A DNA stretch of 64,000 nt from JABDMH01 sp965222645 (lineage in GTDB: Bacteria > Bacteroidota > Bacteroidia > Chitinophagales > Saprospiraceae): the NCBI GenBank assembly GCA_965222645.1, contig OZ244968.1, positions 2,728,001 to 2,792,000 of the forward strand, in the 5' to 3' direction. The translations under genes and the position numbers were made by a program. The notes beneath the pieces are model-generated. The model worked only from the letters and a program-made list of their open reading frames with translations, searched no databases and was not told the origin of the DNA. Of the stretch, positions 52,988 through 61,894 are shown piece by piece (the stretch's first letter is position 1; each line of letters begins with the position of its first letter).

Positions 52988-53302
52988 TCACTTGTGAGAG
53001 GAGCAATATGACTCACCTCGTTTCCCGACACATCTTTTACAACGTTTACCAGTAGATTTCGCAGTTGCTTTGCATTGAGCGATTTTGCATTGATCTTTTT
53101 TATTATCATGCTGCCAGCACTTTGTATCTCCTCTATTGCTCACACACTTTTTACAACGTACCCCCGTTGACCTGGCAATTGCAGTGCACTGACTGTATTT
53201 GCAGCCAAAATCTCGGTCAACAGTTGGCGTGAAGCCAGGTGCTGATCCTATACCGATTAGAGTAGAAATGAAAAAAATTGAGTAGAAGAGTAGAGTCTTC
53301 AT
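52988..53302 (-). CDS. Small secreted Cys-rich protein with two DUF5763-like repeats
   Basis: The 104-residue protein from ATG 53302 has a signal peptide (LLFYSIFFISTLIGIGSA) and two zinc-ribbon-like repeats of the form C-x4-C-x-A-x-A-x-S-T-G-x-R-C-x-x-C-x4-RG-x4-C-x-x-H: QCTAIARSTGVRCKKCVSNR and QCKATAKSTGKRCKRCVGKR. This is the DUF5763 type of Cys/His motif. Eight or more Cys and two His suggest metal binding or disulfides. Function unknown. Confidence 0.65.
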   Translation of the reverse strand: MKTLLFYSIFFISTLIGIGSAPGFTPTVDRDFGCKYSQCTAIARSTGVRCKKCVSNRGDTKCWQHDNKKDQCKIAQCKATAKSTGKRCKRCVGKRGESYCSSHK

Positions 53303-53423
53303 CGGAGGTGTATTTGATTGCAGGGTTCCTTTGGTCCATCCAAAGATCGCTCTTTTTTGATAAAAATGCAACGACAATGTTAAGAAACCGTACTCCAACC
53401 GCTACCATGGTTCTCCCTTTATC

Positions 53424-53467
53424 ACCCCTCGTGCTCGGTATCAACGTTATAAGGGTAGCTGGGGGAG
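53424..53467. repeat. att-like direct repeat, copy A
   Basis: ACCCCTCGTGCTCGGTATCA and the following AACGTTATAAGGGTAGCTGG match 53558-53602 at all but two positions (G/C at one, one deletion). Copy B includes the 3' end of tRNA-Met; this copy has only a degraded version of the tRNA end. The copies are 134 bp apart. Confidence 0.55.
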
Positions 53468-53557
53468 ATCGCCGACGACCCGAGCTCCACTCTGGTGTCG
53501 GGGCTAATTCGTCTTCGCTGAATCAAAGATTCAGAGACTCATTAGCTTGAAATCCCA

Positions 53558-53602
53558 ACCCCTCGTGCTCGGTATCAACGTTATAAGCGTAGCGTGGGGG
53601 AG
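53558..53602. repeat. att-like direct repeat, copy B, overlapping tRNA-Met 3' end
   Basis: The repeat covers 32 bp downstream of the tRNA and its last 13 bases (TAGCGTGGGGGAGA in + sense). A duplicated tRNA 3' end next to a second, degraded copy is the usual footprint of integrase-mediated insertion. No integrase gene is present. Confidence 0.55.
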
Positions 53603-53663
53603 ACTTGAACTCCCGACCTCAGGATTATGAATCCTGCGCTCTAACCGGCTGAGCTACCACGCC
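53590..53663 (-). tRNA. tRNA-Met (CAT)
   Basis: Cloverleaf of 74 bases on the minus strand: acceptor GGCGTGG with CCACGCT, D arm TAGCTCAGCCGGTTAGAGC, anticodon arm with TTCATAA (CAT), T arm GGGAG-TTCAAGT-CTCCC. It looks elongator-type; the tRNA-Ile2 lysidine type cannot be excluded. CCA is not encoded. The 3' end is inside a direct repeat. Confidence 0.93.
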
Positions 53664-53749
53664 ATGAATGTGTGGCGAAGTACCTATCCCATCCGTGGTG
53701 AAAGATGCGATAGACACTGCCACTACCTGTACTCTTTATTAATCGGCAC

Positions 53750-53757
53750 CAAATATA
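53750..53757 (-). promoter_or_regulatory. Possible -7 box for tRNA-Met
   Basis: The minus strand reads TATATTTG, an exact TAnnTTTG match, 86 bp upstream of the tRNA. No -33 TTTG at the expected place. Confidence 0.3.
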
Positions 53758-53823
53758 CGACTCCGTAATAATTTAAATGCAGCTTTAGACTTTTCGTATT
53801 TTTCATAAATTAAACGGTATTCA

Positions 53824-55941
53824 TTGCGATTCTATAAACTGTGCTTTCCCCTTCTGATATCGGGACTCATAGCATGCCAGGATGTCAGGTATGATCCACC
53901 CAAATCACCGAACCAAACTATTGCATCATTCGACATTATTTCTGGATTTGAGATTGACCTCTTTGCGACTGAACCCCACGTACAGGATCCTGTCGATATG
54001 ACTATTGACGAGCAAGGTCGGGTCTTTGTCGTCGAGATGCATGACTACCCATACAAACCTGAACCAGGAAAGGCCAGGGGTAGGATAAAACAATTATTTG
54101 ATACCAATGATGATGGAGTAATTGACAGTGCTGCAGTTTTTCTCGACGGCATTAGTGAGGCTACCAGTGTACTTCCATGGAGAAAAGGACTCCTCATAGC
54201 CGCTGCTCCACACATCCTTTACTCAAGAGATCTTGACGGTGATGGGAAGTCAGACTCTACCGAAGTTTTATTTACGGGATTTTTTGAAAATAACTCTGAA
54301 GCTCAAATAACCAATTTAAAGTTTGGGATTAACAATTGGATCTATGCCTCCAACAACGGCCAAGGTGGTAAAATTCGTTTTTTGAAAAATCCCAAAGATA
54401 CCCTGGAACTGGCCGGAGGCGATTTTCGATTCAGGCTTGACAGGGGCTTGTTCGAAAATGTAGCCGGCCCAGCCCAATTTGGACAAGCCTTTAACGACCG
54501 CGGCCACCGCTTTACCACACACAACACCATTCATCTGCGCCATGCAGTTATTCCATGGCGCTATCTTCATAGACATCCGCACTTATCCTCCTACTCCGGG
54601 AGTCACCAAAATATTTCTGATCATGAATTGGAAATGTTTCAAGAAACACCACCTCCCCATTGGCGCGCAGAAAGAACTCGTCAACGGCAAAAAAGCTACG
54701 AAGAACGGGGTTTGGATCAAAAAGAATACGCTGAAGATCATTTTACGGGATGTTCAGGAGGCACTTTTTATGCCGGGAATAATTTTCCGAAAAACTTCTA
54801 TGGATCGATCTTTACCGGAGAGGTTGCAGGCAACCTGATTCACCGTGACGTTCTGCAATCGCTGGCGGACCAACCCACATATGTCGCTTCAAGATCTGCA
54901 TCTGAACGCGATCGCGAATTTCTGAGTTCTACTGATTCCTGGTTTAGACCAACCCATTTCTACGTTGGTCCTGAAGGTTTCTTGTACGTTGTAGATTTTT
55001 ACCGGCAACATATCGAGACACCACTATCGATACCCGAAGATCTCAAGGCTGACATGGATTTTATGAACGGTATGGATATGGGAAGGATCTACCGGATCAA
55101 ATCTCAAAACACGAATAGAACAAATCAGGCTTCCACATTTTCCGGTGTTGATAAATCTGAGTTAGTCAGATTCTTAGGGCATCCCAACCGGTGGCACAGG
55201 CTCCAGGCCCAGCGTCTTATCCTGGAAAAGCAGGACACAGATTTGATTCCCTTACTACAAGCATTTTACGCTAGTCAAGAATTTGACCTATCAAGATTAC
55301 ATGCCTTTTATGCTCTTGAGGGATTAGGGGCGATGGATCAAGACCTCGTGCTCAGAGCAATAAAAGATCCCTATCCGGGCCTCAGAGAACACGGTGCCAT
55401 GATGGCAGAAGGATATCCAGGGTTGATTCCACACCTCATTGAAAATCTCAAGGATAATGACTTGAGAGTGATCTTTCAGACCTGCTTGTCTTTGGGCCAA
55501 TTTCAAAATGACAAAAGGGTGGAAAATGCCCTGTTAAATGTATTGCAAACTTATGAAAGTGATCCATTTTTTAGGACAGCTATTCTGAGTTCGTTGCCAG
55601 GATCAAGCCTCACCTTTTTTGATCACCTGCTGGAATCAATCGAACTGAATGTAGATTTGACACCCGGGATCATCGATTTTATCCGTGAGTTTGGTTATGT
55701 CGCAGCCATGAGAAATAGCGGGGACGAACGCAATTATTACCTTGACCGAATTAATTCTCAAAATATATCATTTTCGAAATCAGATATTGAAGATATAGTT
55801 GCGCACTTTTTTGAAGGTATAGAAAAATCGAAAGATGAATTAATTGTTTCTCAACAAATAAAAACAGCATTCGAAATCCTTGAAAACGCAGTCGACAGTC
55901 AATACAGAAATTTAATCGAAAAAATTAAAAATGAGCTCTGA
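53824..55941 (+). CDS. PVC-type membrane-bound dehydrogenase with HEAT repeats
   Basis: This 705-residue lipoprotein (lipobox LISGLIAC, Cys18) has a beta-propeller of the membrane-bound-dehydrogenase (TIGR02604-like) kind: FEIDLFATEPHVQDPVDMTI, VFVVEMHDYPYKPEPG, TFYAGNNFPKNFYGSIFTGE and PEGFLYVVDFYRQHIETP. HEAT-like repeats follow from about 450. It starts with TTG at 53824, the only start near the signal peptide. Planctomycete relatives end in cytochrome c; this one lacks CxxCH, so the electron partner is unknown. Stop overlaps the ceramidase-like gene by 11 bases if that starts at 55931. Confidence 0.78.
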   Translation: MRFYKLCFPLLISGLIACQDVRYDPPKSPNQTIASFDIISGFEIDLFATEPHVQDPVDMTIDEQGRVFVVEMHDYPYKPEPGKARGRIKQLFDTNDDGVIDSAAVFLDGISEATSVLPWRKGLLIAAAPHILYSRDLDGDGKSDSTEVLFTGFFENNSEAQITNLKFGINNWIYASNNGQGGKIRFLKNPKDTLELAGGDFRFRLDRGLFENVAGPAQFGQAFNDRGHRFTTHNTIHLRHAVIPWRYLHRHPHLSSYSGSHQNISDHELEMFQETPPPHWRAERTRQRQKSYEERGLDQKEYAEDHFTGCSGGTFYAGNNFPKNFYGSIFTGEVAGNLIHRDVLQSLADQPTYVASRSASERDREFLSSTDSWFRPTHFYVGPEGFLYVVDFYRQHIETPLSIPEDLKADMDFMNGMDMGRIYRIKSQNTNRTNQASTFSGVDKSELVRFLGHPNRWHRLQAQRLILEKQDTDLIPLLQAFYASQEFDLSRLHAFYALEGLGAMDQDLVLRAIKDPYPGLREHGAMMAEGYPGLIPHLIENLKDNDLRVIFQTCLSLGQFQNDKRVENALLNVLQTYESDPFFRTAILSSLPGSSLTFFDHLLESIELNVDLTPGIIDFIREFGYVAAMRNSGDERNYYLDRINSQNISFSKSDIEDIVAHFFEGIEKSKDELIVSQQIKTAFEILENAVDSQYRNLIEKIKNEL

Positions 55942-55984
55942 TGGTATCCCGGTTAAAAAATATGCACATCAGTTAAATAAAATT

Positions 55985-57349
55985 ATGCTAGTAAATAGGT
56001 CCCTAACTTTTTTGATATTCCTGCTTATCTTTTTTGACATCCATATCAGTCAGGGACAAGTACTGAGCATTGGGACATTCAAGGCAAATGTAACACCACC
56101 TCTGGGCAGTCCAGTTGCCTATGCTCCGGCACGAAAGATTTTAGACCCCCTTACCGCCCGGGGCGTAGTAATCAAATCCGATCAAAAACCCATTGTACTG
56201 TGTGCAGTAGATTATCTCGGCATCGCCAATGAAGGACTTGAGGAGTGGAAAAGTCAGTTGGCAAAAGCGGCCGAAACGACTCCGGACAGGGTGTGGGTAA
56301 GTACCCTTCATCAACACGATGGAATGCGTTGCGATCTGACACTCGAAGAAGTTCTGGAGGAATACGGTTTAGCCGGAACAAGGCTTGATGTACCCGTCAT
56401 TATGAAGTCTATTGAGAAGACGGCAAGGGCTGTAAGAAAAGCGACGAAAAAAAGCCAGACAGTCACTCATTTGGGATTTGGCAGGGCCGAGGTGGAAAAA
56501 GTGGCTAGTAACAGACGTATTGTTGACCCGGTTGGTGACACTGTCAGTATTGTGAGATGGAGCCGGACAACAGATTCTGCTGCAATAGCAGCACCCGAAG
56601 GACTTATCGATCCCTGGCTACACTGCATCAGCTTTTGGAATGTAGACAAAGCACTTGCTGTCATGACCTTTTACGCCACGCATCCTCAGAGTTATTACGG
56701 GATGGGAGATGTCACGTCAGAGTTTGTCGGGTTAGCCCGTAAGGCTCGAGAAAAAAAAACCAAAATACCACACATTCATTTTAACGGTGCCAGCGGTAAT
56801 ATAACAGCAGGAAAATATAACGATGGATCCAAAGAGATGCGACCCGTTCTTGCATACCGGATGATGGAGGGGATGACAAAAGCCTGGGAAAACACTAAAA
56901 AAATGCCCATTACAACACAGGATTTAGCCTGGAAAACTAAACCGGTATCTCTGCCGCTGGGCAAGCATTTAATTGAATCAGAACTGAGGGCGATGATGGC
57001 TCATGACTCGTTGTTGAGGATGAAAAAATTTGTAGCTGCCAAGCATCTGGCATGGCTCCTGCAGACTAAAGCAGGGAAAAAAATTGATATTTCATTGTTG
57101 AAATTAGGTAAAGCATGGATGTTAAATTTGCCGGGAGAATTATTTATTGAGTATCAACTCGCTGCACAAAACATGGTACCGGACATTGATTTATCAGTTG
57201 TTGCCTATGGTGAATATGGACCCGGATATATTGGCACAGAAAAAGCCTATTCTGAGGGTGGGTACGAAACTAGTGAGCGCGCTTCACGAGTTGCCCCTTC
57301 GGTGGAACGAATCTTGATGAAGGCGATTAAATCCATTCTTTTGGAGTAA
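55985..57349 (+). CDS. Neutral/alkaline ceramidase-like protein
   Basis: The ATG at 55985 gives 454 residues with a signal peptide (LTFLIFLLIFFDIHISQGQ). The remainder matches the N-terminal domain of neutral ceramidases: FKANVTPPLGSPVAY (about 28-42), VWVSTLHQHDG (about 103-113, His of the metal site) and PHIHFNGASGNITAG near the middle. Ceramide amidase activity is not certain, since many Bacteroidota members are annotated this way but act on unknown N-acyl lipids. Starting at 55931 would overlap the dehydrogenase stop and precede the signal peptide by 18 residues. Confidence 0.75.
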   Translation: MLVNRSLTFLIFLLIFFDIHISQGQVLSIGTFKANVTPPLGSPVAYAPARKILDPLTARGVVIKSDQKPIVLCAVDYLGIANEGLEEWKSQLAKAAETTPDRVWVSTLHQHDGMRCDLTLEEVLEEYGLAGTRLDVPVIMKSIEKTARAVRKATKKSQTVTHLGFGRAEVEKVASNRRIVDPVGDTVSIVRWSRTTDSAAIAAPEGLIDPWLHCISFWNVDKALAVMTFYATHPQSYYGMGDVTSEFVGLARKAREKKTKIPHIHFNGASGNITAGKYNDGSKEMRPVLAYRMMEGMTKAWENTKKMPITTQDLAWKTKPVSLPLGKHLIESELRAMMAHDSLLRMKKFVAAKHLAWLLQTKAGKKIDISLLKLGKAWMLNLPGELFIEYQLAAQNMVPDIDLSVVAYGEYGPGYIGTEKAYSEGGYETSERASRVAPSVERILMKAIKSILLE

Positions 57350-57392
57350 GGTGTCGGAAAATCTTGCTATAATCTTCAGAACTATGGATCGG

Positions 57393-58322
57393 TTACCTTG
57401 TGAGAAAATCAATATTCCTTCGTAGCCCCTCATATTTTGTACGTTGGACAGCGGAATCTCGAAATATTTTCCCAAATACTTCTTCTGTGATCTCTTTCCA
57501 GTCACTCTTTTTCATTTCAATTAACTCGTTGGAGGGTTCAAAATCATCTTCCTGGTGTTTTTCTGAAAATCGATTCCATGGACACACCTCCTGACAAATA
57601 TCGCAACCAAACATCCAATTTTCCATTTTATCTGAAAATTCCACAGGAATAGCATCCCTGAGTTCGATGGTGAGATAAGAAATACATTTGCTACCGTCTA
57701 AAACATAGCCCTGGGGCGAAATTGCACTGGTAGGGCAGGCATCAATACACCGGGTACAGGTACCGCAATGATCGGAAATCGGTTCGTCCGGATAAAGATC
57801 GAAATCCAAAATTATCTCAGAAATAAAAAAATAAGAACCTGCTCTGGGATTTATTAATAATGTATTTTTTCCTTTCCAGCCCATACCAGCCAGTGCTGCC
57901 CATTCGCTTTCCAACACCGGTGCTGAATCAACAAAACAGCGGCCACTTAATTCCCCAAACTCCGATTTGATTTTATTGAAAAGAGATTTCAACTTTGTCT
58001 TTATCACTTTGTGATAATCTTTTCCATATGCATACATTGATATCTTGGGTGCATCCGGATCAACCTGTCGTACAGGAGTGTAATAATTGTAAAGCAAAGA
58101 AATAATGCTTTTCGCTCCAGGCACCAAACGCTCCGGATCTACTCTTTTATCAAAGTGATTTTCCATGTAGGACATCTTCCCATGGTATCCGAGATTAAGC
58201 CAATGCTTTAATTTTTCAGCCTGGTCATCCAATCTTTTAGCACTCGCAATTCCTACATGCGAAAATCCCTCACTAATTGCAATCTCCTTTACTCGCTGCG
58301 TCCTGACTTGTACCGCATCCAT
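57393..58322 (-). CDS. queG: Epoxyqueuosine reductase
   Basis: The 309-residue cobalamin-dependent iron-sulfur enzyme performs the last step of queuosine synthesis in tRNA. Two 4Fe-4S clusters are shown by CGTCTRCIDACPTSAI (about 181-196) and CDICQEVCPWNRF (about 238-250). ESEWAALAGMGWKGKNTLLI (about 133-152) is another family mark. It is shorter than the 370-380 residues of E. coli QueG because it lacks the C-terminal HEAT-like tail. QueE is 700 bp away on the other strand. Confidence 0.92.
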   Translation of the reverse strand: MDAVQVRTQRVKEIAISEGFSHVGIASAKRLDDQAEKLKHWLNLGYHGKMSYMENHFDKRVDPERLVPGAKSIISLLYNYYTPVRQVDPDAPKISMYAYGKDYHKVIKTKLKSLFNKIKSEFGELSGRCFVDSAPVLESEWAALAGMGWKGKNTLLINPRAGSYFFISEIILDFDLYPDEPISDHCGTCTRCIDACPTSAISPQGYVLDGSKCISYLTIELRDAIPVEFSDKMENWMFGCDICQEVCPWNRFSEKHQEDDFEPSNELIEMKKSDWKEITEEVFGKIFRDSAVQRTKYEGLRRNIDFLTR

Positions 58323-58447
58323 TATGTAAAAATAGCGAAGTTCGGATTAGCGAAACGCGTGCAATCAACATCAGCACTTCGCATTGATCTACATTTTTAT
58401 GAATTCGTACCTTTGCCAGAGGTAAGATATACACTGAAAAAATAAGA

Positions 58448-59020
58448 ATGCGATTTTATAATTTCCTTTATGTAGCTGTACTCTTGTTCTTTGCACTTTC
58501 GCTGCAAGCCCAATCAAAGGATCCCCGCACTGGTTATTTCCTGGTGGAAGAGGAAAAATTCTCACCTCCTGATTCCGCTATTATTTCACATTTCGTGGGT
58601 AGGCAGGCAATGGCCTTTATGGCTAACGACATGGATCAGAATGAACAATATCTGGGCAACTACAAAGGAAACAATGTCCTGCTTTGGTTTTGGCAGCTCA
58701 ATTGTGACGCATGTCTGAGTCAGATCGATGTCTTAAACAAAATTGCAGATGAGTGGAAAGGCAAGTTATCGATAATATCTCTTTGTAATAATAACAGAGC
58801 AGAGATTGATGCATTTTTAGCGAAGCGGGAAATAGGGTTTTCTATAATTCCTAATGCTGGTATTCTAGCCGAAGGGGCTTTCGCCGATGACCTAGGTTAT
58901 CCCAGATTGTTTTTTCTTGACCGGGAGGGAATAATTACTCATATTCTTCCGATGACCTTTTTTGAGGGTATTGTCGATTTAGAAAATGCGATAAGATCAT
59001 TTTTGGGCCTGGATAAATAA
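58448..59020 (+). CDS. TlpA-like thioredoxin-fold protein
   Basis: The 190-residue periplasmic protein has a signal peptide (FLYVAVLLFFALSLQAQ) and a thioredoxin fold with a Cys86-x-x-Cys89 pair in QLNCDACLSQIDVLN. It would act as a disulfide reductase. Its stop TAA overlaps the ATG of queE by one base (TAATG), so they are co-transcribed, although the functional link to queuosine is not obvious. Confidence 0.8.
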   Translation: MRFYNFLYVAVLLFFALSLQAQSKDPRTGYFLVEEEKFSPPDSAIISHFVGRQAMAFMANDMDQNEQYLGNYKGNNVLLWFWQLNCDACLSQIDVLNKIADEWKGKLSIISLCNNNRAEIDAFLAKREIGFSIIPNAGILAEGAFADDLGYPRLFFLDREGIITHILPMTFFEGIVDLENAIRSFLGLDK

Positions 59021-59655
59021 TGGCTTACTCGGTAAAAGAAATATATTCCACCATACAAGGTGAGGGACTTCATACCGGACGGCCATCGGTTTTTCTGAGA
59101 TTTTCGGGATGTAATTTATGGAGTGGTCGCGAAGAAGACCGGAAAAAATCTATTTGCGATTTTTGTGATACAGATTTCCTCGGTACAGATGGAGAAAATG
59201 GCGATAAATACGGAAGCCCTGAGGAATTAGCACAAATAGTAGGCAAACTCTGGATAAAAAATAGCACTGCTAGGCCCTTCGTAGTCTGCACAGGAGGGGA
59301 ACCCCTGTTGCAGCTGGATCAACCACTTATTCAAGCCCTACATCGATTTGGGTTTGAAATAGCGGTCGAAACAAACGGCACCTTAAAAGTGCCGACGGAC
59401 ATTGACTGGATCACTGTGAGTCCAAAAGCCAATGCGGAAATTGTCCAAAAAAAAGGTGACGAATTAAAATTTGTATTTCCTCAAGAAGATCTCGATCCAA
59501 GGCAATTTGATGGCCTTGATTTCGGTCATTTTTTTATCCAACCCATGGACGGACCAGATCTAGAGCACAACACTGCACTAGCAACTGAGTTTTGCCGTAA
59601 CAATCCCATTTGGCGATTGAGCATCCAAATGCACAAGGTGATCGGAGTAAGGTGA
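59020..59655 (+). CDS. queE: 7-carboxy-7-deazaguanine synthase
   Basis: The 211-residue radical SAM enzyme makes the deazaguanine ring of queuosine from 6-carboxytetrahydropterin. The cluster-binding Cys residues are C31, C46 and C49 (C-x14-C-x2-C), the variant spacing found in some QueE. GEGLHTGRPSVFLRFSGC, VCTGGEPLLQ (the SAM-binding G-G-E) and AVETNGTLKVP follow in order. It is linked to a TlpA-like gene and close to queG. Confidence 0.92.
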   Translation: MAYSVKEIYSTIQGEGLHTGRPSVFLRFSGCNLWSGREEDRKKSICDFCDTDFLGTDGENGDKYGSPEELAQIVGKLWIKNSTARPFVVCTGGEPLLQLDQPLIQALHRFGFEIAVETNGTLKVPTDIDWITVSPKANAEIVQKKGDELKFVFPQEDLDPRQFDGLDFGHFFIQPMDGPDLEHNTALATEFCRNNPIWRLSIQMHKVIGVR

Positions 59656-59793
59656 AAAGTGGGACTACTTCGTGATCCCAGGTAGGGGAGCCTACAAACC
59701 AGAAAATCTCTGCTTCCACAGTCCTTTTTTTTATCTACAGACTATTCTCAAGTATAACTCGGTACCGTTTATCGACAAAAAAAAGGTGGTTAG

Positions 59794-59814
59794 ACCTATT
59801 TAGCGAAAATAGGT
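59794..59814. repeat. 8-bp hairpin, copy 1
   Basis: ACCTATTT and AAATAGGT with the five-base loop AGCGA. An identical copy lies at 59896. Confidence 0.6.
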
Positions 59815-59895
59815 TAAAGATGCACCGATAAAAACCTAACAGATTGATTATCATCTTGTTGAAATTCGATTTCATGTACTAATGAGAGTAGTTCG

Positions 59896-59916
59896 ACCTA
59901 TTTAGCGAAAATAGGT
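59896..59916. repeat. 8-bp hairpin, copy 2
   Basis: Same 21-base sequence as 59794-59814, in direct orientation. Confidence 0.6.
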
Positions 59917-60055
59917 CCATCCCATACGATTGATTCTGCAATCGCGCACAGACTTCCACCTAGCCGTTCCTGTCAGCTGGTCGCACTTTTGAACTATCAG
60001 AGCCTGCAAATATTTTTCGGATATTTGTGATTTGCATAAAGAAATAAGCAAATCA

Positions 60056-60143
60056 GGAGAGGTGCTCGAGTGGCTGAAGAGGCACGCCTGGAAAGCGTGT
60101 ATACCCTAACCGGGTATCGAGGGTTCGAATCCCTCTCTCTCCG
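60056..60143 (+). tRNA. tRNA-Ser (GGA)
   Basis: An 88-base class II tRNA: acceptor GGAGAGG with TCTCTCC, anticodon stem around CTGGAAA (GGA), a long variable arm (TACCC/GGGTA), T arm GAGGG-TTCGAAT-CCCTC. CCA is not encoded. Confidence 0.95.
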
Positions 60144-60352
60144 CAAACCAGTAAGGAGTAGACCGATTCCCCAAACTTGTCCCTCATTTTAGTTTATTTC
60201 TGGCTGTCGATCGTTGCGATTCCTCACCTTAGCATTGGCTATGACTGTGCTTGCGCCTTGTCTATCACTGATAAATTTAAAAAATGAGCGACATCTCTTA
60301 TAAATCGATCAACCGGCCACCGTTGAAGTGTCTAGACATCATCCTCACAAGA

Positions 60353-61117
60353 TCACAATTTGAACAATTCCATGGCATTTGCAGATGTAATTCTAGCTAC
60401 TTCCTCCACAGATGTACCTGTCACCTCAGCAAGTTTTTCAGCAACTATCCTGACATGGGCACTTTCATTCCTCTTACCACGATACGGATGTGGGGTCAAA
60501 TAAGGAGCATCTGTTTCTAATATCAATTGACTGAGATCTACTTCAGAAATAATCTTATCTAGCCCACTATTCTTAAAAGTCAATACCCCTCCGATTCCCA
60601 TCAAAAATCCCAGATCTATAACACGCTGCACCTGTACAAGATCTCCGGTAAAACAATGAAAGACACCTTTCAATCCCGGCAATGCCATATCCTCCAGTAC
60701 CACAAGGATTTCTTCGAGGGATTCCCTGCTGTGGATCACAATTGGGAGATCCCGGTCATGAGCCCATGTAGTCTGTATTCTAAATGCCTCCAGCTGGTTT
60801 GACAAATGTTTTTTATCCCAGTACAAGTCAATTCCGATTTCGCCGATTGCTAAATAACTTCGTTTTGATAGCCACTTTTCGATCTCTCTCAGTTCCTTTT
60901 CAAAGTCGACCCCGACGCTACAGGGATGTAAACCCATCATTGCAATGCAGAGATCGGGATATCCTTCCTCCAGTTGATGCATCGGCCCTATGGTATTCAG
61001 GTCTACATTTGGCAGCAGGATTCTTCCTACCCCAGACTTACGAGCTCTTGCTATGACCTGCTCCAGATCATCCTCAAACTGGTGCAAATAAAGATGTGCG
61101 TGCGTATCGATAAACAT
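60353..61117 (-). CDS. TatD family metal-dependent hydrolase
   Basis: The 254-residue TIM barrel starts MFIDTHAHLYLHQFEDDLEQ with the H-x-H metal motif (residues 5-8). It has GLHPCSVGVDFEKEL (about 82-96), IGEIGIDLYWDK (about 112-123), IVIHSRESLEE and LETDAPYLTPHPYRGKRNES (about 199-218). TatD proteins are 3'-5' DNases. A 190-bp gap with no recognised feature separates it from tRNA-Ser. Confidence 0.88.
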   Translation of the reverse strand: MFIDTHAHLYLHQFEDDLEQVIARARKSGVGRILLPNVDLNTIGPMHQLEEGYPDLCIAMMGLHPCSVGVDFEKELREIEKWLSKRSYLAIGEIGIDLYWDKKHLSNQLEAFRIQTTWAHDRDLPIVIHSRESLEEILVVLEDMALPGLKGVFHCFTGDLVQVQRVIDLGFLMGIGGVLTFKNSGLDKIISEVDLSQLILETDAPYLTPHPYRGKRNESAHVRIVAEKLAEVTGTSVEEVARITSANAMELFKL

Positions 61118-61216
61118 TGGTGCAAGAATAAAAGAATATTTCCTAACCTATAATAACCACCCAACACTCAATACCATATACCATGAATCGACATGCAAAA
61201 TTAATTACCTTCGAAT

Positions 61217-61894
61217 ATGCTTTTGCCGCGAACAATAGTATTCGTGCTTTTATTTTTCCAGGCAGGAACTACATGTGTGATCGCCCAACTTAATGCAATT
61301 GCAGGATATGATATCTCGGCACCAAATGCCGGAATAGTTAGCTCAGTTCTGCAGGACTTCAATAGAAAATACGATCCCACAGTCGCGTTTAAGGACATTC
61401 GGATTCTGCATGGGTTTACGGCAGGCCTCAGATATCATTACGAACTGGGTGCGTTTGAACTCGCTTACAACAGACGATTTACCCGGCGGATAGGTGACTA
61501 CTTCAGCAATGTCCAGGAGATGTCAACTTTTACGGATGCCAACTTTTTCTACGAAGTAAGAGCCTATATGCTCTCCACCGAATTTGGCGGCGCAGTACGC
61601 CTGGGGGCCAGCATTGATCTCAATACGTATATCCTTGATATGGATTACAGTGCTGACAGTTTCAGGGACGTAAAAGTAAAACAACGGCCACTAGGTAATC
61701 ATTTGTTTATTGGGGGGCATCTCAAAGACCGTTTCAATCTTTCTTTTTCTTTTCGTCTTTACTACCAATTCATCTGGTCAGATTTGACTGTAGCTTCCTT
61801 TCGGAATCAATTGGCCCTTAGTCCCTGCTCATCCTGCTCATTTAGACCTTCCACCTTTGGATTTACTCTGATCCTAAATAATGGGGAGCAGTAA
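61217..61894 (+). CDS. Secreted outer-membrane-type hypothetical protein
   Basis: The 225-residue protein has a signal peptide (IVFVLLFFQAGTTCVIAQ) and many aromatic beta-strands (FELAYNRRFTRRIGDYF, FNLSFSFRLYYQFIW). It resembles a small outer-membrane barrel, but no family is recognised and it does not end with an aromatic residue. It converges on sucA with no gap. Confidence 0.55.
   Translation: MLLPRTIVFVLLFFQAGTTCVIAQLNAIAGYDISAPNAGIVSSVLQDFNRKYDPTVAFKDIRILHGFTAGLRYHYELGAFELAYNRRFTRRIGDYFSNVQEMSTFTDANFFYEVRAYMLSTEFGGAVRLGASIDLNTYILDMDYSADSFRDVKVKQRPLGNHLFIGGHLKDRFNLSFSFRLYYQFIWSDLTVASFRNQLALSPCSSCSFRPSTFGFTLILNNGEQ

Larger units (their letters stand above)
59656..60055. other. Gene-free stretch with a duplicated hairpin
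   Basis: ACCTATTT-AGCGA-AAATAGGT occurs at 59794-59814 and again at 59896-59916 (102 bp apart), each 8-bp perfect. No gene is recognised. A TATTTTTC at 60011-60018 (7 of 8 to TAnnTTTG) could promote tRNA-Ser. Confidence 0.5.
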
